Below, piece by piece: positions 8,847 to 19,790 of a stretch of 64,000 nt of DNA. The notes below the pieces were generated by a model. That model searched no databases. It was given only the letters and a program-made list of their open reading frames with translations, and was not told the DNA's origin. Position 1 is the first letter of the stretch. Every line of letters starts with the position of its first letter. Source of the DNA: Thermoanaerobaculia bacterium (GTDB lineage: Bacteria > Acidobacteriota > Thermoanaerobaculia > Thermoanaerobaculales > Sulfomarinibacteraceae); NCBI GenBank assembly GCA_027061805.1, contig JAMOWA010000064.1, forward strand, positions 124,001-188,000, written 5' to 3'. The position numbers and the translations under genes were made by a program.

Positions 8847-8868
8847 CATTCCAGGAGGTACCGTACAC

Positions 8869-10503
<1,635 letters not shown>

Positions 10504-10520
10504 ACGACAAAGGAACGAGC

Positions 10521-11954
10521 ATGCCTGCCAGCCCGAGAACCCTGTTCGACTCGATCTGGGACGATCACCTGGTCATTCCCGGATCCTCGCACGACGACAG
10601 CTCCGACGTGCTGTACATCGACCTTCACCTCGTGCACGAGGTCACCTCACCCCAGGCCTTTTCCATCCTGCGGGAGCGGGGCCTCTGCCTCCGGAGACCC
10701 GGCCAGACGATCGCGACAATGGATCACTCGACACCGACAGTTCCGCCGGATGCGGACGGCCGCCATGCCTTCAGCGACACGGAGACGGCGGCCCAGGTGG
10801 CACAGCTCGAGGCCAACTGCACCGAGTTCGGCGTGCCACTGTACCCGCTCGGCCACGAGGATCGTGGCATCGTCCACGTCATGGCGCCCGAGCTCGGTCT
10901 CGTCCAGCCCGGGATGACCATCGTCTGCGGCGACAGCCACACGAGCACCCACGGGGCCTTCGGCGCACTCGCCTTCGGCATCGGATCGAGCCAGGTCGCG
11001 CACGTGTTTGCCAGCCAGTGTCTCCTCGTCCGGAGGCCCCGGACCTTCGAGATCCGCATCGAGGGCACCCTCGCTCCGGGAGTCACGGCCAAGGACGTCA
11101 TACTCGCCGTGATTGCAAGAATCGGCACGGAGGGTGGCGTCGGCCATGTCTTCCACTACACGGGAAGCACCGTGCGGGCGATGTCGATGGAGGAGCGGAT
11201 GACCCTCTGCAACATGTCCATCGAGGGCGGTGCGAGAGCGGGCCTGATCACACCTGATGACACGACCTTCTCCTACCTCGCCGGGCGGGATTTCGCTCCC
11301 CGCGGCCACGCCTTCGATGAGGCCGTCTCCGGCTGGCGCCGACTCGCCAGCCGCGAAGGTGCAGCCTGGGACCGCTCGGTCACCATCGACGCCACGGCGG
11401 TGGAACCGATGGTCACCTTCGGCACGAATCCGGCCACGGGAATTGCGGTCGGAGATCCCGTCCCGGACCCGGGCGGCCTGCCCACCGAGGAAGAACGGGC
11501 GGCGCTCCGGCGAGCCCTCGAGTACATGGCCCTCGAGTCCGGCAGACCGCTGGCCGGCCATCGCGTGGATGTCGTCTTCATCGGCAGCTGTACCAACTCC
11601 CGCCTGAGCGATCTCCGCGCGGCGGCACGAATCCTCGACGGGCGGAAGGTGCACGACAGGGTCCGGATGCTCGTCGTGCCCGGCTCCCATCGGGTCAAGC
11701 GAGCCGCGGAGGACGAGGGGCTTGACCTGGTCTTCAGGAACGCCGGGGCCGAGTGGCGGGAACCGGGGTGTTCCATGTGCCTCGCCATGAACGGCGATCG
11801 TGCACGACCCGGCGAGCTCGTGATCAGCACCTCGAACCGGAACTTCGAGGGCCGGCAGGGACCGGAGGCACGTACGGTGCTCGCCAGCCCCATGACCGCC
11901 GCCGCCTGTGCCATCACCGGCACCATCACCGATGTGCGGGAGCTGCTGCAATGA
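10521..11954 (+). CDS. leuC: 3-isopropylmalate dehydratase large subunit
   Basis: Aconitase-family large subunit. With LeuD it isomerises 2-isopropylmalate to 3-isopropylmalate via a [4Fe-4S] cluster. Seen in the 477-residue product: TMDHSTPT and [15 protein letters not shown] substrate-binding segments, [12 protein letters not shown], the cluster Cys in IGSCTNSR, and the pair in [14 protein letters not shown] 10521 is preceded by AAGGA at a suitable distance; a GTG at 10500 overlapping the leuA stop would add seven residues. The stop overlaps the leuD start by four bases, so the two subunits are translationally coupled. Confidence 0.96.
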   Translation: MPASPRTLFDSIWDDHLVIPGSSHDDSSDVLYIDLHLVHEVTSPQAFSILRERGLCLRRPGQTIATMDHSTPTVPPDADGRHAFSDTETAAQVAQLEANCTEFGVPLYPLGHEDRGIVHVMAPELGLVQPGMTIVCGDSHTSTHGAFGALAFGIGSSQVAHVFASQCLLVRRPRTFEIRIEGTLAPGVTAKDVILAVIARIGTEGGVGHVFHYTGSTVRAMSMEERMTLCNMSIEGGARAGLITPDDTTFSYLAGRDFAPRGHAFDEAVSGWRRLASREGAAWDRSVTIDATAVEPMVTFGTNPATGIAVGDPVPDPGGLPTEEERAALRRALEYMALESGRPLAGHRVDVVFIGSCTNSRLSDLRAAARILDGRKVHDRVRMLVVPGSHRVKRAAEDEGLDLVFRNAGAEWREPGCSMCLAMNGDRARPGELVISTSNRNFEGRQGPEARTVLASPMTAAACAITGTITDVRELLQ

Positions 11955-12520
11955 AGATCACCGATCCCCACCCGACCTTCCTCCCCGTCGACAACATCGA
12001 CACCGACCGGATCATCCCGGCCCGGTTTCTTACAACCACCAGACGTGACGGTCTCGGATGCCACCTCTTCGAGGACTGGCCCGAGGGAAAGGCAGCTCTG
12101 TCGGATGCGTCCATCCTGATCGCCGGCAACAACTTCGGCTGTGGCTCCTCGCGCGAGCACGCGGTCTGGGCCCTCGTCGACCGCGGCTTCCGGGCGATCG
12201 TCTCCACCGGATTTGCCGACATCTTCCATGCCAACGCCATCAGGAATGGCCTGGCACCGGTCGTGATCGCTGGTGAGGACCACGCCCGGCTCGTCTCCCT
12301 GCTCGACGACGGTCCGGATCATGAAACGGTCCTTGACTTCACGTCGCGACGGCTGATCTGCGGACCGCTCGACATCACGTTTTCCGCCCGGGCGGTACCG
12401 ACCGGCCAGGCCATCCCTGGTGACGCCGAGCTCGACCTCCTGCTGGCACGAATCGATGACATCGAACGCTGGGAGGCCCACCACCCCCCCCGTATCGATA
12501 CGAGAAAGGACAGGCGATGA
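11951..12520 (+). CDS. leuD: 3-isopropylmalate dehydratase small subunit
   Basis: Small (swivel-domain) subunit of isopropylmalate isomerase, 189 aa. It shows the family landmarks [33 protein letters not shown] and [21 protein letters not shown] overlaps join it to leuC upstream and leuB downstream, supporting coupled, stoichiometric expression. Length is close to the bacterial norm of about 200 residues. Confidence 0.96.
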   Translation: MKITDPHPTFLPVDNIDTDRIIPARFLTTTRRDGLGCHLFEDWPEGKAALSDASILIAGNNFGCGSSREHAVWALVDRGFRAIVSTGFADIFHANAIRNGLAPVVIAGEDHARLVSLLDDGPDHETVLDFTSRRLICGPLDITFSARAVPTGQAIPGDAELDLLLARIDDIERWEAHHPPRIDTRKDRR

Positions 12521-13581
12521 CTGCTCGAATCCTGTTGCTGCCCGGTGATGGAGTTGGCCCCGAGGTCGTCGATGCCGCACGGCGGGTGCTCGAACGGGCA
12601 TCGGAACTCTGGCGGCTCGGTCTCGAGCTGGAAAGTGGCCTGATCGGCGGCGCGGCCATGGACATGGAGGGTGACCCGCTACCTCCTTCAACGGTCGCCG
12701 CGTGCAAGGCGGCCGATGCGGTCCTGCTCGGTGCAGTTGGCGGTCCGAGATGGTCCGATCCGAGCTCACCTGTCCGTCCGGAGCAGGGCCTGCTCCGGCT
12801 TCGCCGGGACTTCGATCTCTTTGCAAACCTCCGGCCGGTGCGGGTCTTCCCCTCCATGGTGGACCGTGCTCCCCTGCGGGCGGACCTTCTCTCCGACGTT
12901 GACATCCTCTTTGTCCGTGAGCTGACAGGCGGGATCTACTTCGGTGCCCGCCAGGAGGACGACGGAAGTGGCGAGGCACACGACACCATGACCTACCGCA
13001 CATCAGAGGTCGAACGGATCGCCCGCGTCGCCTTCGAGGCCGCACGCCGGCGCCGCCACAGGGTGACCTCCGTGGACAAGGCCAATGTCCTCGCGTCCAT
13101 GCGCCTGTGGCGCCGCACGATCGACCGGGTGGCGGCAGACTACCCCGAGATCGGACTCGAGCACGTCCTGGTGGACGCCTGTGCCATGTACCTCATGCAG
13201 CGTCCGTCCGGCTTCGACGTCGTGCTGGCGCCGAACTGCTTCGGCGATATCCTGTCCGACGAGGCCGCAACCCTCGCCGGCTCCCTCGGAATGCTCCCCT
13301 CCGCATCCATCGGCCACGGCAACTTCGGCGTCTACGAACCGATTCACGGCTCGGCCCCGGACATCGCGGGACGGGGAGTCGCCAATCCGACCGCCGCGAT
13401 CCTGTCGGCCGCCCTCCTGCTCCGCCACAGTCTCGGCCGTGACGACGTTGCCCGTGGCATCGAGGAGGCGGTGAAGGCCAGCTTCGCCAGCGGTCTGAGA
13501 ACGGCCGACGTCGCGGGACCCAACGGACGGATCTGCTCCACGGACGAGTTCACGGGGTCTGTGCTCGATCTCCTGGAGTGA
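12517..13581 (+). CDS. leuB: 3-isopropylmalate dehydrogenase
   Basis: NAD-dependent oxidative decarboxylation of 3-isopropylmalate to 2-oxoisocaproate, the last leucine-specific step before transamination. The 354-residue protein carries LPGDGVGPEV, LLGAVGGPRW, the VRELTGGIYFG motif, the catalytic Lys in VDKANVL, the DACAMYLM and NCFGDILSDEAA metal-binding segments, and HGSAPDIAGRGVANPTAAIL for NAD. It closes the operon; no convincing intrinsic terminator follows. Confidence 0.96.
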   Translation: MTARILLLPGDGVGPEVVDAARRVLERASELWRLGLELESGLIGGAAMDMEGDPLPPSTVAACKAADAVLLGAVGGPRWSDPSSPVRPEQGLLRLRRDFDLFANLRPVRVFPSMVDRAPLRADLLSDVDILFVRELTGGIYFGARQEDDGSGEAHDTMTYRTSEVERIARVAFEAARRRRHRVTSVDKANVLASMRLWRRTIDRVAADYPEIGLEHVLVDACAMYLMQRPSGFDVVLAPNCFGDILSDEAATLAGSLGMLPSASIGHGNFGVYEPIHGSAPDIAGRGVANPTAAILSAALLLRHSLGRDDVARGIEEAVKASFASGLRTADVAGPNGRICSTDEFTGSVLDLLE

Positions 13582-13892
13582 CGGTCCCCCTTCCTGACGT
13601 CGTGCGCCCGGTGGGCCGAGTGAGGTCCGGCCCTCGGCGTCCGGACACGCTCGTCCCACCGGATGGTATTCCCCTCTCACCCCCGCTTTCGTCGGGTATC
13701 CGGAGCAGTCCCCGACCACCCCACCCCGATCGCGATCCGTGACCTTCCGACAGACCGGGCTGTTCTCAGGAGCTGTGGAAAATGCGATACTCGGTCAACA
13801 CTCAGGAAGGCGCCCCGAAGAGTGGCTCGCCGTCCGCGACGTCCCCCAACCAGGGCAGCACCGGCCAGTCTTCCCGGCCCGGAGGAGCCTGG
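13582..13892. other. Intergenic region after leuB
   Basis: No gene is seen. A weak inverted repeat (GCCGAG...CTCGGC, 13616-13639) without a T run lies after leuB. A possible weak promoter (TTCTCA 13763, 17 bases, GATACT 13786) could serve the next gene. GGAGGAG at 13881 is a good ribosome binding site for the ATG at 13893. Confidence 0.3.
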
Positions 13893-16800
13893 ATGAAGCA
13901 CCGCCTCGGGACATCGTTCGCCCTTGCAATCGCAATCCTGATCCCCGCCGCTTCCGGCGGCTGGGAGGAGATCGAGTGCACCCACATGGCCAGCACCTGG
14001 GTCCAGGAGATTCCCACCACCTGTGAGGACCGCTGCGACTGGGCCGCCTGGGTCCGGGAGAACGGGGAGACGGTCCGCTCCACATGGGGCGCCAACCGGG
14101 CGACCGAGCCGGAAGAGCTCGTGCCCCTCAGCCTGATCCTCTGTTCCATCCAGGAGTGGGCCTGCGACAACGGCTTCACCGCCACCTACGAATGCATGGA
14201 CCGGATCTCCCTTGTCAACAGGGACAGGGGGGCCGCCTTCAGCATCAGCTACGCGTACCGCGACCCCGATACGGGAGAGGTCCCGCACCTGTCCTCACCG
14301 AAGAAGTCCTACACCGAGAACCGGCCGGGGCAGACGGAGATCCACGTGGAGCGGGCCCTCCAGATCCCGGGAGGCGAGGGCCTCCTGGTGAGCCACGTGG
14401 TGGACAACCCCGGCCTCGGGCAACCCGGCGAGTGCGTCTGGGAACGCCGGCGGTTGGGGCTCGAGGCCCGGATCGGGAGCATCTCCATTTCCGGAGGCTC
14501 CGGGGGACAGATCTACAAGGCGGGCAACTGTGCGAAGGAGGTCGGACCCGAGGAGCGGGCCTTCCGGGGCTCACCGGAGGACGTCGAGTCCCTCTTCATG
14601 AGCCTGGTGAACCACCTCGTCGCCACCTCGAAGGCCATCGGCAACTGGCTCGACACCGGCGAGCTCCCCGGGGGTGCCGGAGCCACCACTCCCGCCCCCA
14701 CCGGCGAGGTGGAGATCGTGGCGAGGGTCACGGCTGACGGCTTCCAGCCCTCGGAGACCTCCTGGATCGCGAAGGATTTCGATCCCTCCACCATCACCGT
14801 CACCGGCACCGTCCGCGACGCGGCGGGCAGGCCGGTGGCGGGGGCCACCGTGACCCTCCCGGACCTGGGCGCCACGGCCACGAGCGATGCCACGGGCGCG
14901 TTCAGGCTCGTGGGTCGGGCGGCCGGCGACCGGCCCATGGACCTCCTGTGGAACGTCACGCTCAGGGAAGCGGTGGGGGCTCCCACCATCCGCCTGGACG
15001 TGGCCCACCAGCCGCTGGAGGTGCCCGTACTCGCCGGCCGCGAGAAAACCGCCACCCTGAGCATCCACCTCATGGACTGCCCGGACGGCCCGGAGGCCCC
15101 CACCTGCACGCCGCTGAAGGCCGAGGCCGCCTGGGTGGAGGTACTCGACCCCGGCCTGCTTCCCTTCGTGACCCTCGATGAGCCCCATCCCGTGGGTGAT
15201 GGCTTTGCTGCAACGATCCATGTGGCCACGCCATCCTCCGCTCCGCCGGACCTCGAGGCACTGTGGAAGGCCGGGCAGCGGGACGGCCCCCAGGCCCTCT
15301 CGCTCCGGCTCCACGTGCGGGCCCGGGCGACCGGGAACGGCCCCGAGGCCGCCGGCCTCGCCACGATCCCGCTCGCCCTCGCCATGCTCCGGGGCACCAC
15401 GGTGGACGCGGCCCTGGATCCCCGGACCGAGAAGGATCCGCCGGTCTACAAGACGAGCCCCCGCAGCCAGCTGCTCTCCTCGCTGTCCCCCACCGAGACC
15501 GGCGTGTTCTACGTGCTCGCGATCCCCGTGCACGACAAACGCCCTCCCCAGCTCGTCTGGAGGAGCACCTGCCACACCCCCCTCGCACTGCCGCTGGCGG
15601 TGATCGCGGAGCGCAGGAACCTCGACGTGAGCCTCTCGACAGGGAAATTCCTGGACGTGGGGACCGTGGAGCTGCTCTCTCCCGACGAGCACGAACGCCG
15701 CATCAAGGGCTGGGTCCGGGAGTTCCTGGCCAGCATGGGCTTCGAGAACGGCCGGGTGGCAGAGGCCGGCAGGGACCTGGTGCTCGTACGCGTCCGGTAC
15801 CGGATCCCGGATATCAGCCAGCCGCAGTACGGAACGGGACCCATGGAGTCCACCTTGGGCCTGGCGGGGTCCATCCAGGTGGGTAAGCCCGCCGAGGATT
15901 ACTGGGGCACCAATGCCTTCCTGGGAGAGGACCTCCCCTACGTGATCTTCTTCCACGAGCTCGGGCACTACGTCCACAAGATGACGGTGGACCGCTGGCT
16001 GGAGGCCTGCCTGTGGGACAAGAAATGGGCGGGTTCCGTGCATTCCACCTGGGTCACTCCGACGGTCGAGAGGGTGGCCTTCTCCGAGAAGGGCGTCATG
16101 ATGACCTCCTTCTTCGAGGCCACCGCCGACTTCTTCGCCTACGCCATGTTCCGCTTCGTTGAGCAGACCCACCCGGAGCTGAAGGACTCGATCTTCATGG
16201 GGCGCGGTTACCTGGAGGACTTCGACACGGACGACCGGGCCATGGAGGCCCTCCATCTCGGGGGTTGCCGCGTGGAGGGCATCCAGACCTCGTTCTGGAG
16301 GGAGCTCTACGCCTCCCTGCTCGGGAGCGCGCCGGCCAGGGCCTTCGGCGACTTCCTGCGCACCACCGAGGCCTTCAAGGCCGAGTCGTGGATCATGCGC
16401 TGGGTCCCGGCCCGCACCATCCCGCAGTGGGTCGCCATGAAACGCAAGCACGGCGGGGCCGGCTCCGGGCGGCTGGAGGGACTGGCCCGGAAGTACGGTG
16501 TGGAGAGCTGCAGCGCGGGCTTCCTGCTGGTTCCCGCCGCGGCGGGGCAACCGGCGGTCGTGACCATCGACGGGACGCGGCACGCCCTGGCGGGCCGGCA
16601 CCTCACCCGGGGCCTTGCTCCCGGCGCCCTGGTCACCGTGGAGCAGGGAACGGTGGCCGTGATCGTCCAGCGGTGGGCACCGGAGAGCCCGGGAGCCACC
16701 CTCGGGGCCTCCACGGGGACCTCCTTCCGCTTCCGCTCCGCCACCGAGGTGGAGGTCCTCCGCGGCTCCCTCGCCGTGGACGGACCCATCACCGTGGTCA

Positions 16801-18419
16801 ATGGCGACCGGAAGGTCACCCCCACGGGCACCTCCTCCGTGGTGAAGGTCCTTCCCGACGGAAGGCTGGAGGTCACCGTGCTCGAGGGCTCGGTGCAGGT
16901 GGTCTCGCCCGGCAGGGTCACCACCATCGCCGAGGGGAAGGGGGTCACCGTGGACCCCTCGGGCGGCGTGACGGCACACCCCGTCCGCTCCACGGAGGAG
17001 CTCCGGGCCGCCTTCGTGGGCACCGAGGCCCCGCCCACCCCCCCGGCGACGGAGCCCCCGCCCCCGCCGATCCCCGCCCGGGCTCCAGCCCGCCCGTCCG
17101 CCGCGACCGCTTCGGCGCCCCCCCCGACGGGGGGGACCTCCCCCACCCCGGCATCCGCGCTCCGCTACTTCGTGGTGCTCGAGGCCGCCACCTCCAGGCC
17201 GGCGGTGATCGCCGGCGAGGCCGGCCTCCGGAGCGGGGACCGCATCCTGGAGGTGCACGACTCGCTGGACGCGGCCGTGGGTGCTCTCCGGAGGCTCGGC
17301 GGAAAAGCCCCACCCGGGGCCGGGCCTCCCACCTCCCCCGCCTCCACTGGCCCCGGTACCGTGACCACACCTGCGCCCGCTCCCCCGGCGGCGACGGGAG
17401 CGGCACCCGGCACCGCCACCGTACCCGCGGGGATCGAGCAGCTCTCCATGCCCTCCGCCGTGGTCTCTCTCGGCCCCTCGCGGGCCCTCGTGCTCGACCC
17501 TCCGAACGCCTGGATTCTCGAGGCCGGCCGTGGGACACCCGATCGTGCCTCCCTCGAGCCCGTGCCGGGCCCGCTGGCCGAGGCGCTCACCCGGCAGCCC
17601 CTGACGCCCATCCCGGTCCACAGGGGAGGACGCATCGTGGACGCCCTCCTCGCCTACAGGAACGGCCCCGGCGACGCCCTCCTCTTCGCGCGGGCGGACC
17701 GCCACCCGGATGCATGGAACCGGAGAAGGCTCCTCTTCGCGTCCCAGATCCGGACGCGGACCGGCAGCATCCTGCTCATGACCCGCGAGGACGACGGCGG
17801 CACCACCTCGGGCGTCTACGTCTACCACTTCCCCAGCGCCACCACCCTCTACTGCAGGGACCTCCGTCATTCGATGCGGAAGGTCCCGGCCTCCAGCGTG
17901 GAGGGCTTCCCGAAGCTCAGGACGGCCCCGGTGGCGGTCCCGGCTCTCCGCCGCGGAGGCGCCACACGCTCCTACCTCCTGCTGGACGGTGCCGGGGGCG
18001 GGGTCTGGTCGGTTCTCAATGTCCGTCCCCACCCACTGACGCCCAGGATCCGCAAGGTGCCCCTGGACCTCCGGACCGGGCTGGGCTCACCGGAACGGCC
18101 CCTCGAGCTGGCGGCCGCACCCCTCCTGGAGGCGGACCGGTCCTCGGACAGGGCCCTGGTCTGCGACGGCGCGACGGGGCACCTGGCGCTCCTGGGGTCC
18201 ACGGGCAGCCCGGAACGGCTGGTCCTGCGGCTCCTCTCGGGCGCGCTCGATGCGGGTCTCGCCACCGGGGGGACAGCATGGAGACCGGTGATCCTCCCCC
18301 TCCACGACCGCTCCGCGTTCTGGATCCTGGACCGGATCGGCGGACGTCTCGTGGTGGTGCGTGTGGATGCGGCTCGCGCCACGGCCACCATGGGTCCCGT
18401 GGAGGTGGAGGTCCGCTAG
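13893..18419 (+). CDS. Large secreted multidomain protein with gluzincin-type metalloprotease motif and FecR-like domain
   Basis: 1508 residues starting at ATG 13893 behind GGAGGAG, with a signal peptide (hydrophobic 7-21, then Cys-rich mature start). Visible in order: a carboxypeptidase-regulatory-like beta domain near 303-341 (GTVRDAAGRPVAGATVTLPD); HELGH at 688-692 followed about 50 residues later by E742-A-T-A-D746, the HExxH...ExxxD pattern of gluzincin zinc proteases. Next come a FecR-like beta domain near 936-1030 (LEVTVLEGSVQVVSPG...AEGKGVTV) and a Pro-rich linker. A short PDZ-like piece follows near 1089-1136 (AGLRSGDRILEVHDSLDAAVGALRRL), then a second Pro/Ala linker and a C-terminal region of about 320 residues that may be beta-propeller-like. 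The combination is not one I recognise. Extracytoplasmic proteolysis is inferred from the motif; the substrate is unknown. Confidence 0.75.
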   Translation: MKHRLGTSFALAIAILIPAASGGWEEIECTHMASTWVQEIPTTCEDRCDWAAWVRENGETVRSTWGANRATEPEELVPLSLILCSIQEWACDNGFTATYECMDRISLVNRDRGAAFSISYAYRDPDTGEVPHLSSPKKSYTENRPGQTEIHVERALQIPGGEGLLVSHVVDNPGLGQPGECVWERRRLGLEARIGSISISGGSGGQIYKAGNCAKEVGPEERAFRGSPEDVESLFMSLVNHLVATSKAIGNWLDTGELPGGAGATTPAPTGEVEIVARVTADGFQPSETSWIAKDFDPSTITVTGTVRDAAGRPVAGATVTLPDLGATATSDATGAFRLVGRAAGDRPMDLLWNVTLREAVGAPTIRLDVAHQPLEVPVLAGREKTATLSIHLMDCPDGPEAPTCTPLKAEAAWVEVLDPGLLPFVTLDEPHPVGDGFAATIHVATPSSAPPDLEALWKAGQRDGPQALSLRLHVRARATGNGPEAAGLATIPLALAMLRGTTVDAALDPRTEKDPPVYKTSPRSQLLSSLSPTETGVFYVLAIPVHDKRPPQLVWRSTCHTPLALPLAVIAERRNLDVSLSTGKFLDVGTVELLSPDEHERRIKGWVREFLASMGFENGRVAEAGRDLVLVRVRYRIPDISQPQYGTGPMESTLGLAGSIQVGKPAEDYWGTNAFLGEDLPYVIFFHELGHYVHKMTVDRWLEACLWDKKWAGSVHSTWVTPTVERVAFSEKGVMMTSFFEATADFFAYAMFRFVEQTHPELKDSIFMGRGYLEDFDTDDRAMEALHLGGCRVEGIQTSFWRELYASLLGSAPARAFGDFLRTTEAFKAESWIMRWVPARTIPQWVAMKRKHGGAGSGRLEGLARKYGVESCSAGFLLVPAAAGQPAVVTIDGTRHALAGRHLTRGLAPGALVTVEQGTVAVIVQRWAPESPGATLGASTGTSFRFRSATEVEVLRGSLAVDGPITVVNGDRKVTPTGTSSVVKVLPDGRLEVTVLEGSVQVVSPGRVTTIAEGKGVTVDPSGGVTAHPVRSTEELRAAFVGTEAPPTPPATEPPPPPIPARAPARPSAATASAPPPTGGTSPTPASALRYFVVLEAATSRPAVIAGEAGLRSGDRILEVHDSLDAAVGALRRLGGKAPPGAGPPTSPASTGPGTVTTPAPAPPAATGAAPGTATVPAGIEQLSMPSAVVSLGPSRALVLDPPNAWILEAGRGTPDRASLEPVPGPLAEALTRQPLTPIPVHRGGRIVDALLAYRNGPGDALLFARADRHPDAWNRRRLLFASQIRTRTGSILLMTREDDGGTTSGVYVYHFPSATTLYCRDLRHSMRKVPASSVEGFPKLRTAPVAVPALRRGGATRSYLLLDGAGGGVWSVLNVRPHPLTPRIRKVPLDLRTGLGSPERPLELAAAPLLEADRSSDRALVCDGATGHLALLGSTGSPERLVLRLLSGALDAGLATGGTAWRPVILPLHDRSAFWILDRIGGRLVVVRVDAARATATMGPVEVEVR

Positions 18420-18491
18420 CACCGGTGTCCCGGTCCGGTCTCCGCCACACTCTCCAGCACCGGGGCGACTCAGCACACCCCGGCGCGGAAC

Positions 18492-18962
18492 TCAGTGCGC
18501 GTGGCCGTGCTCCAGCTCCTCCTCGGTGGCGGGCCGGATCTCGACGATCTCCACGTCGAAATTGAGCGCCTTGCCGGCGAGGGGATGGTTGCCGTCGAGG
18601 ACCACCTTGTCCTCCTCCACCGAAACCACGAGGAAGGGGATCACGCTCCCGTCCTGGTGCTGGGCCTGGACGTAGTCCCCGGGGCTCACGTCGAAGTCGA
18701 AGTTCTCCCGGGAGACCTCCACCATCCGCTCCGGATCGTGCTCGCCGTAGGCGTCCTCGGCGGCGATCCGGACCTTCAGCGTGTCGCCCACGGCCTTGCC
18801 GTCGAGCTCCTTCTCCAGGCCCGGGATGATCTGGTCATGGCCGTGGAGGTAGGTCAGCGGGCCCTCGCCCTTGCTGGTGTCCAGGACCTCGCCGTCGTCG
18901 TCCGTCAGGGTGTAGTCGATGGACACCACCGTGTCCTTGCCCACCTTCGTCGTGTCACTCAT
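18492..18962 (-). CDS. slyD: FKBP-type peptidyl-prolyl isomerase, SlyD class
   Basis: Cytoplasmic chaperone and prolyl cis-trans isomerase. The 156-residue product has the split FKBP domain (VSIDYTLTDDDGEVLDTS, LHGHDQIIPGLEKELDGK) interrupted by the insert-in-flap chaperone domain (AYGEHDPERMVEVSRENFDF...), then the return strand KALNFDVEIVEIRPA. The short His-bearing tail (EHGHAH) is a reduced version of the metal-binding tail of other SlyD proteins. Start 18962 is preceded by AAGGAGA; the longer frame upstream to 19058 is not protein-like. Convergent with the metalloprotease gene, 72 bases between stops. Confidence 0.93.
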   Translation of the reverse strand: MSDTTKVGKDTVVSIDYTLTDDDGEVLDTSKGEGPLTYLHGHDQIIPGLEKELDGKAVGDTLKVRIAAEDAYGEHDPERMVEVSRENFDFDVSPGDYVQAQHQDGSVIPFLVVSVEEDKVVLDGNHPLAGKALNFDVEIVEIRPATEEELEHGHAH

Positions 18963-19068
18963 CTGCAGTCTCTCCTTTTCGTCCACCGTCCAGCCCGTGC
19001 TGCGGTGCCGCACACTGTACAGGAACTCGGCCCGGTTGTCTCCTGCGTCGAGCGGCATCCCGGTTCCC

Positions 19069-19344
19069 TCAGGACATGGGCTCCGCCCCCACGTAGCCCT
19101 CGCGCTCCAGGTGGAGCAGGATGATCTGGGCGGCCTCGTCGGGCGTCATGTCCGAGGTGTCGATGACCGACTCGGCATCCTCCGGCGCCTCGTAGGGATC
19201 CGAGATCCCGGTGAACCCCTTGATGACTCCGGCCCTGGCCTTGGCGTAGAGGCCCTCGCGGTCCCTCTGCTTGCAGACCTCCAGCGGTGTGCTCAGGTGC
19301 ACCAGCACGAAGCCCCCGCGGGACGGATTGAGATGGTTCGGCAT
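19069..19344 (-). pseudogene. cysC: Truncated adenylylsulfate (APS) kinase, C-terminal remnant
   Basis: The last ~80 codons encode a well conserved APS kinase C-terminus (LSTPLEVCKQRDREGLYAKARAG, then IKGFTGISDPYEAPE, and a final amphipathic helix). APS kinase phosphorylates adenylylsulfate to PAPS. The N-terminal half with the P-loop and substrate-binding segments is absent: upstream of about 19340 the frame runs into GC-rich filler and then the ACCACGGATT dispersed repeat at 19447-19570. ATG 19344 would start a peptide without the ATP-binding site. The retained part has no stops or frameshifts, so the truncation is probably recent. Rearrangement at the repeat is the likely cause, but that is inference. 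Confidence 0.75.
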
Positions 19345-19446
19345 GCCTCCTCCTGCCCGCGAATCGACGGACGGCCCCCCCAGGCGATCCACCCCCCCCG
19401 ATGGACGGGAAGGGTACCACAGGACCCCCGGCCGGCCGGGAAAAGA

Positions 19447-19570
19447 ACCACGGATTCCACGGATTATCAGATCAAGAAGAAGATGGTGGGAATCCGGATA
19501 TACCTTCGATTTCACGCCTCGCCGATGGGTCTGACCTTCAGAGAGTCTTGCAAGCGGCTCACGTTTCACG
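19447..19570 (+). repeat. Dispersed ~124-bp ACCACGGATT repeat, copy A
   Basis: Clearly related over its full length to 31012-31136. It begins ACCACGGATT-N-CACGGATT, passes through AAGAAGAAGAT and TTCGATTTCACGCC, and ends with a TTCAGAGAGT...CAAGCG block. It is less GC-rich than its surroundings. Its right end runs directly into a TTTCACG module of the mosaic repeat family. It lies between the cysC remnant and lhgO. Confidence 0.85.
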
Positions 19571-19790
19571 ATCCAACCGACGGGCGGGTGGGGTCATCCC
19601 TTCCCCTCCCCTTCGAATCCCAGCAATCCTCAGAATCCGTGGTTGCCTCTCCCGGACGGGCGGGCAGCGCACGGGTGGGAGGGCGCCGTCGCAGCTCGCA
19701 CGGAGGGGCGGGTGGGCGGCGCACACCAGGGCAGGCGGGGGACGTCCCTGCTTCCTGACGTCCTGACGTCCTCACCGGGCGGGCGGGGGG
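19561..19790 (-). repeat. Mosaic intergenic repeat, locus 1
   Basis: Contains TTTCACG followed by a GGGCGGGTGGGG block, GCACGGGTGGGAGGGCG units, and, on the minus strand, CCGCCCGGTGAGGACGTCAGG with repeated GACGTCAGG units. These are the same modules found near 28.6, 29.5, 44.6 and 54.7 kb. The GCCCGGTGA of this copy supplies the last codons and the stop of lhgO (19772-19774). Confidence 0.7.

Noticed and set aside
14571-18032. Minus-strand ORF of 1153 codons antisense to the metalloprotease gene
   Set aside because: Shadow frame; no recognisable motifs, while the plus strand has signal peptide, HELGH and domains.
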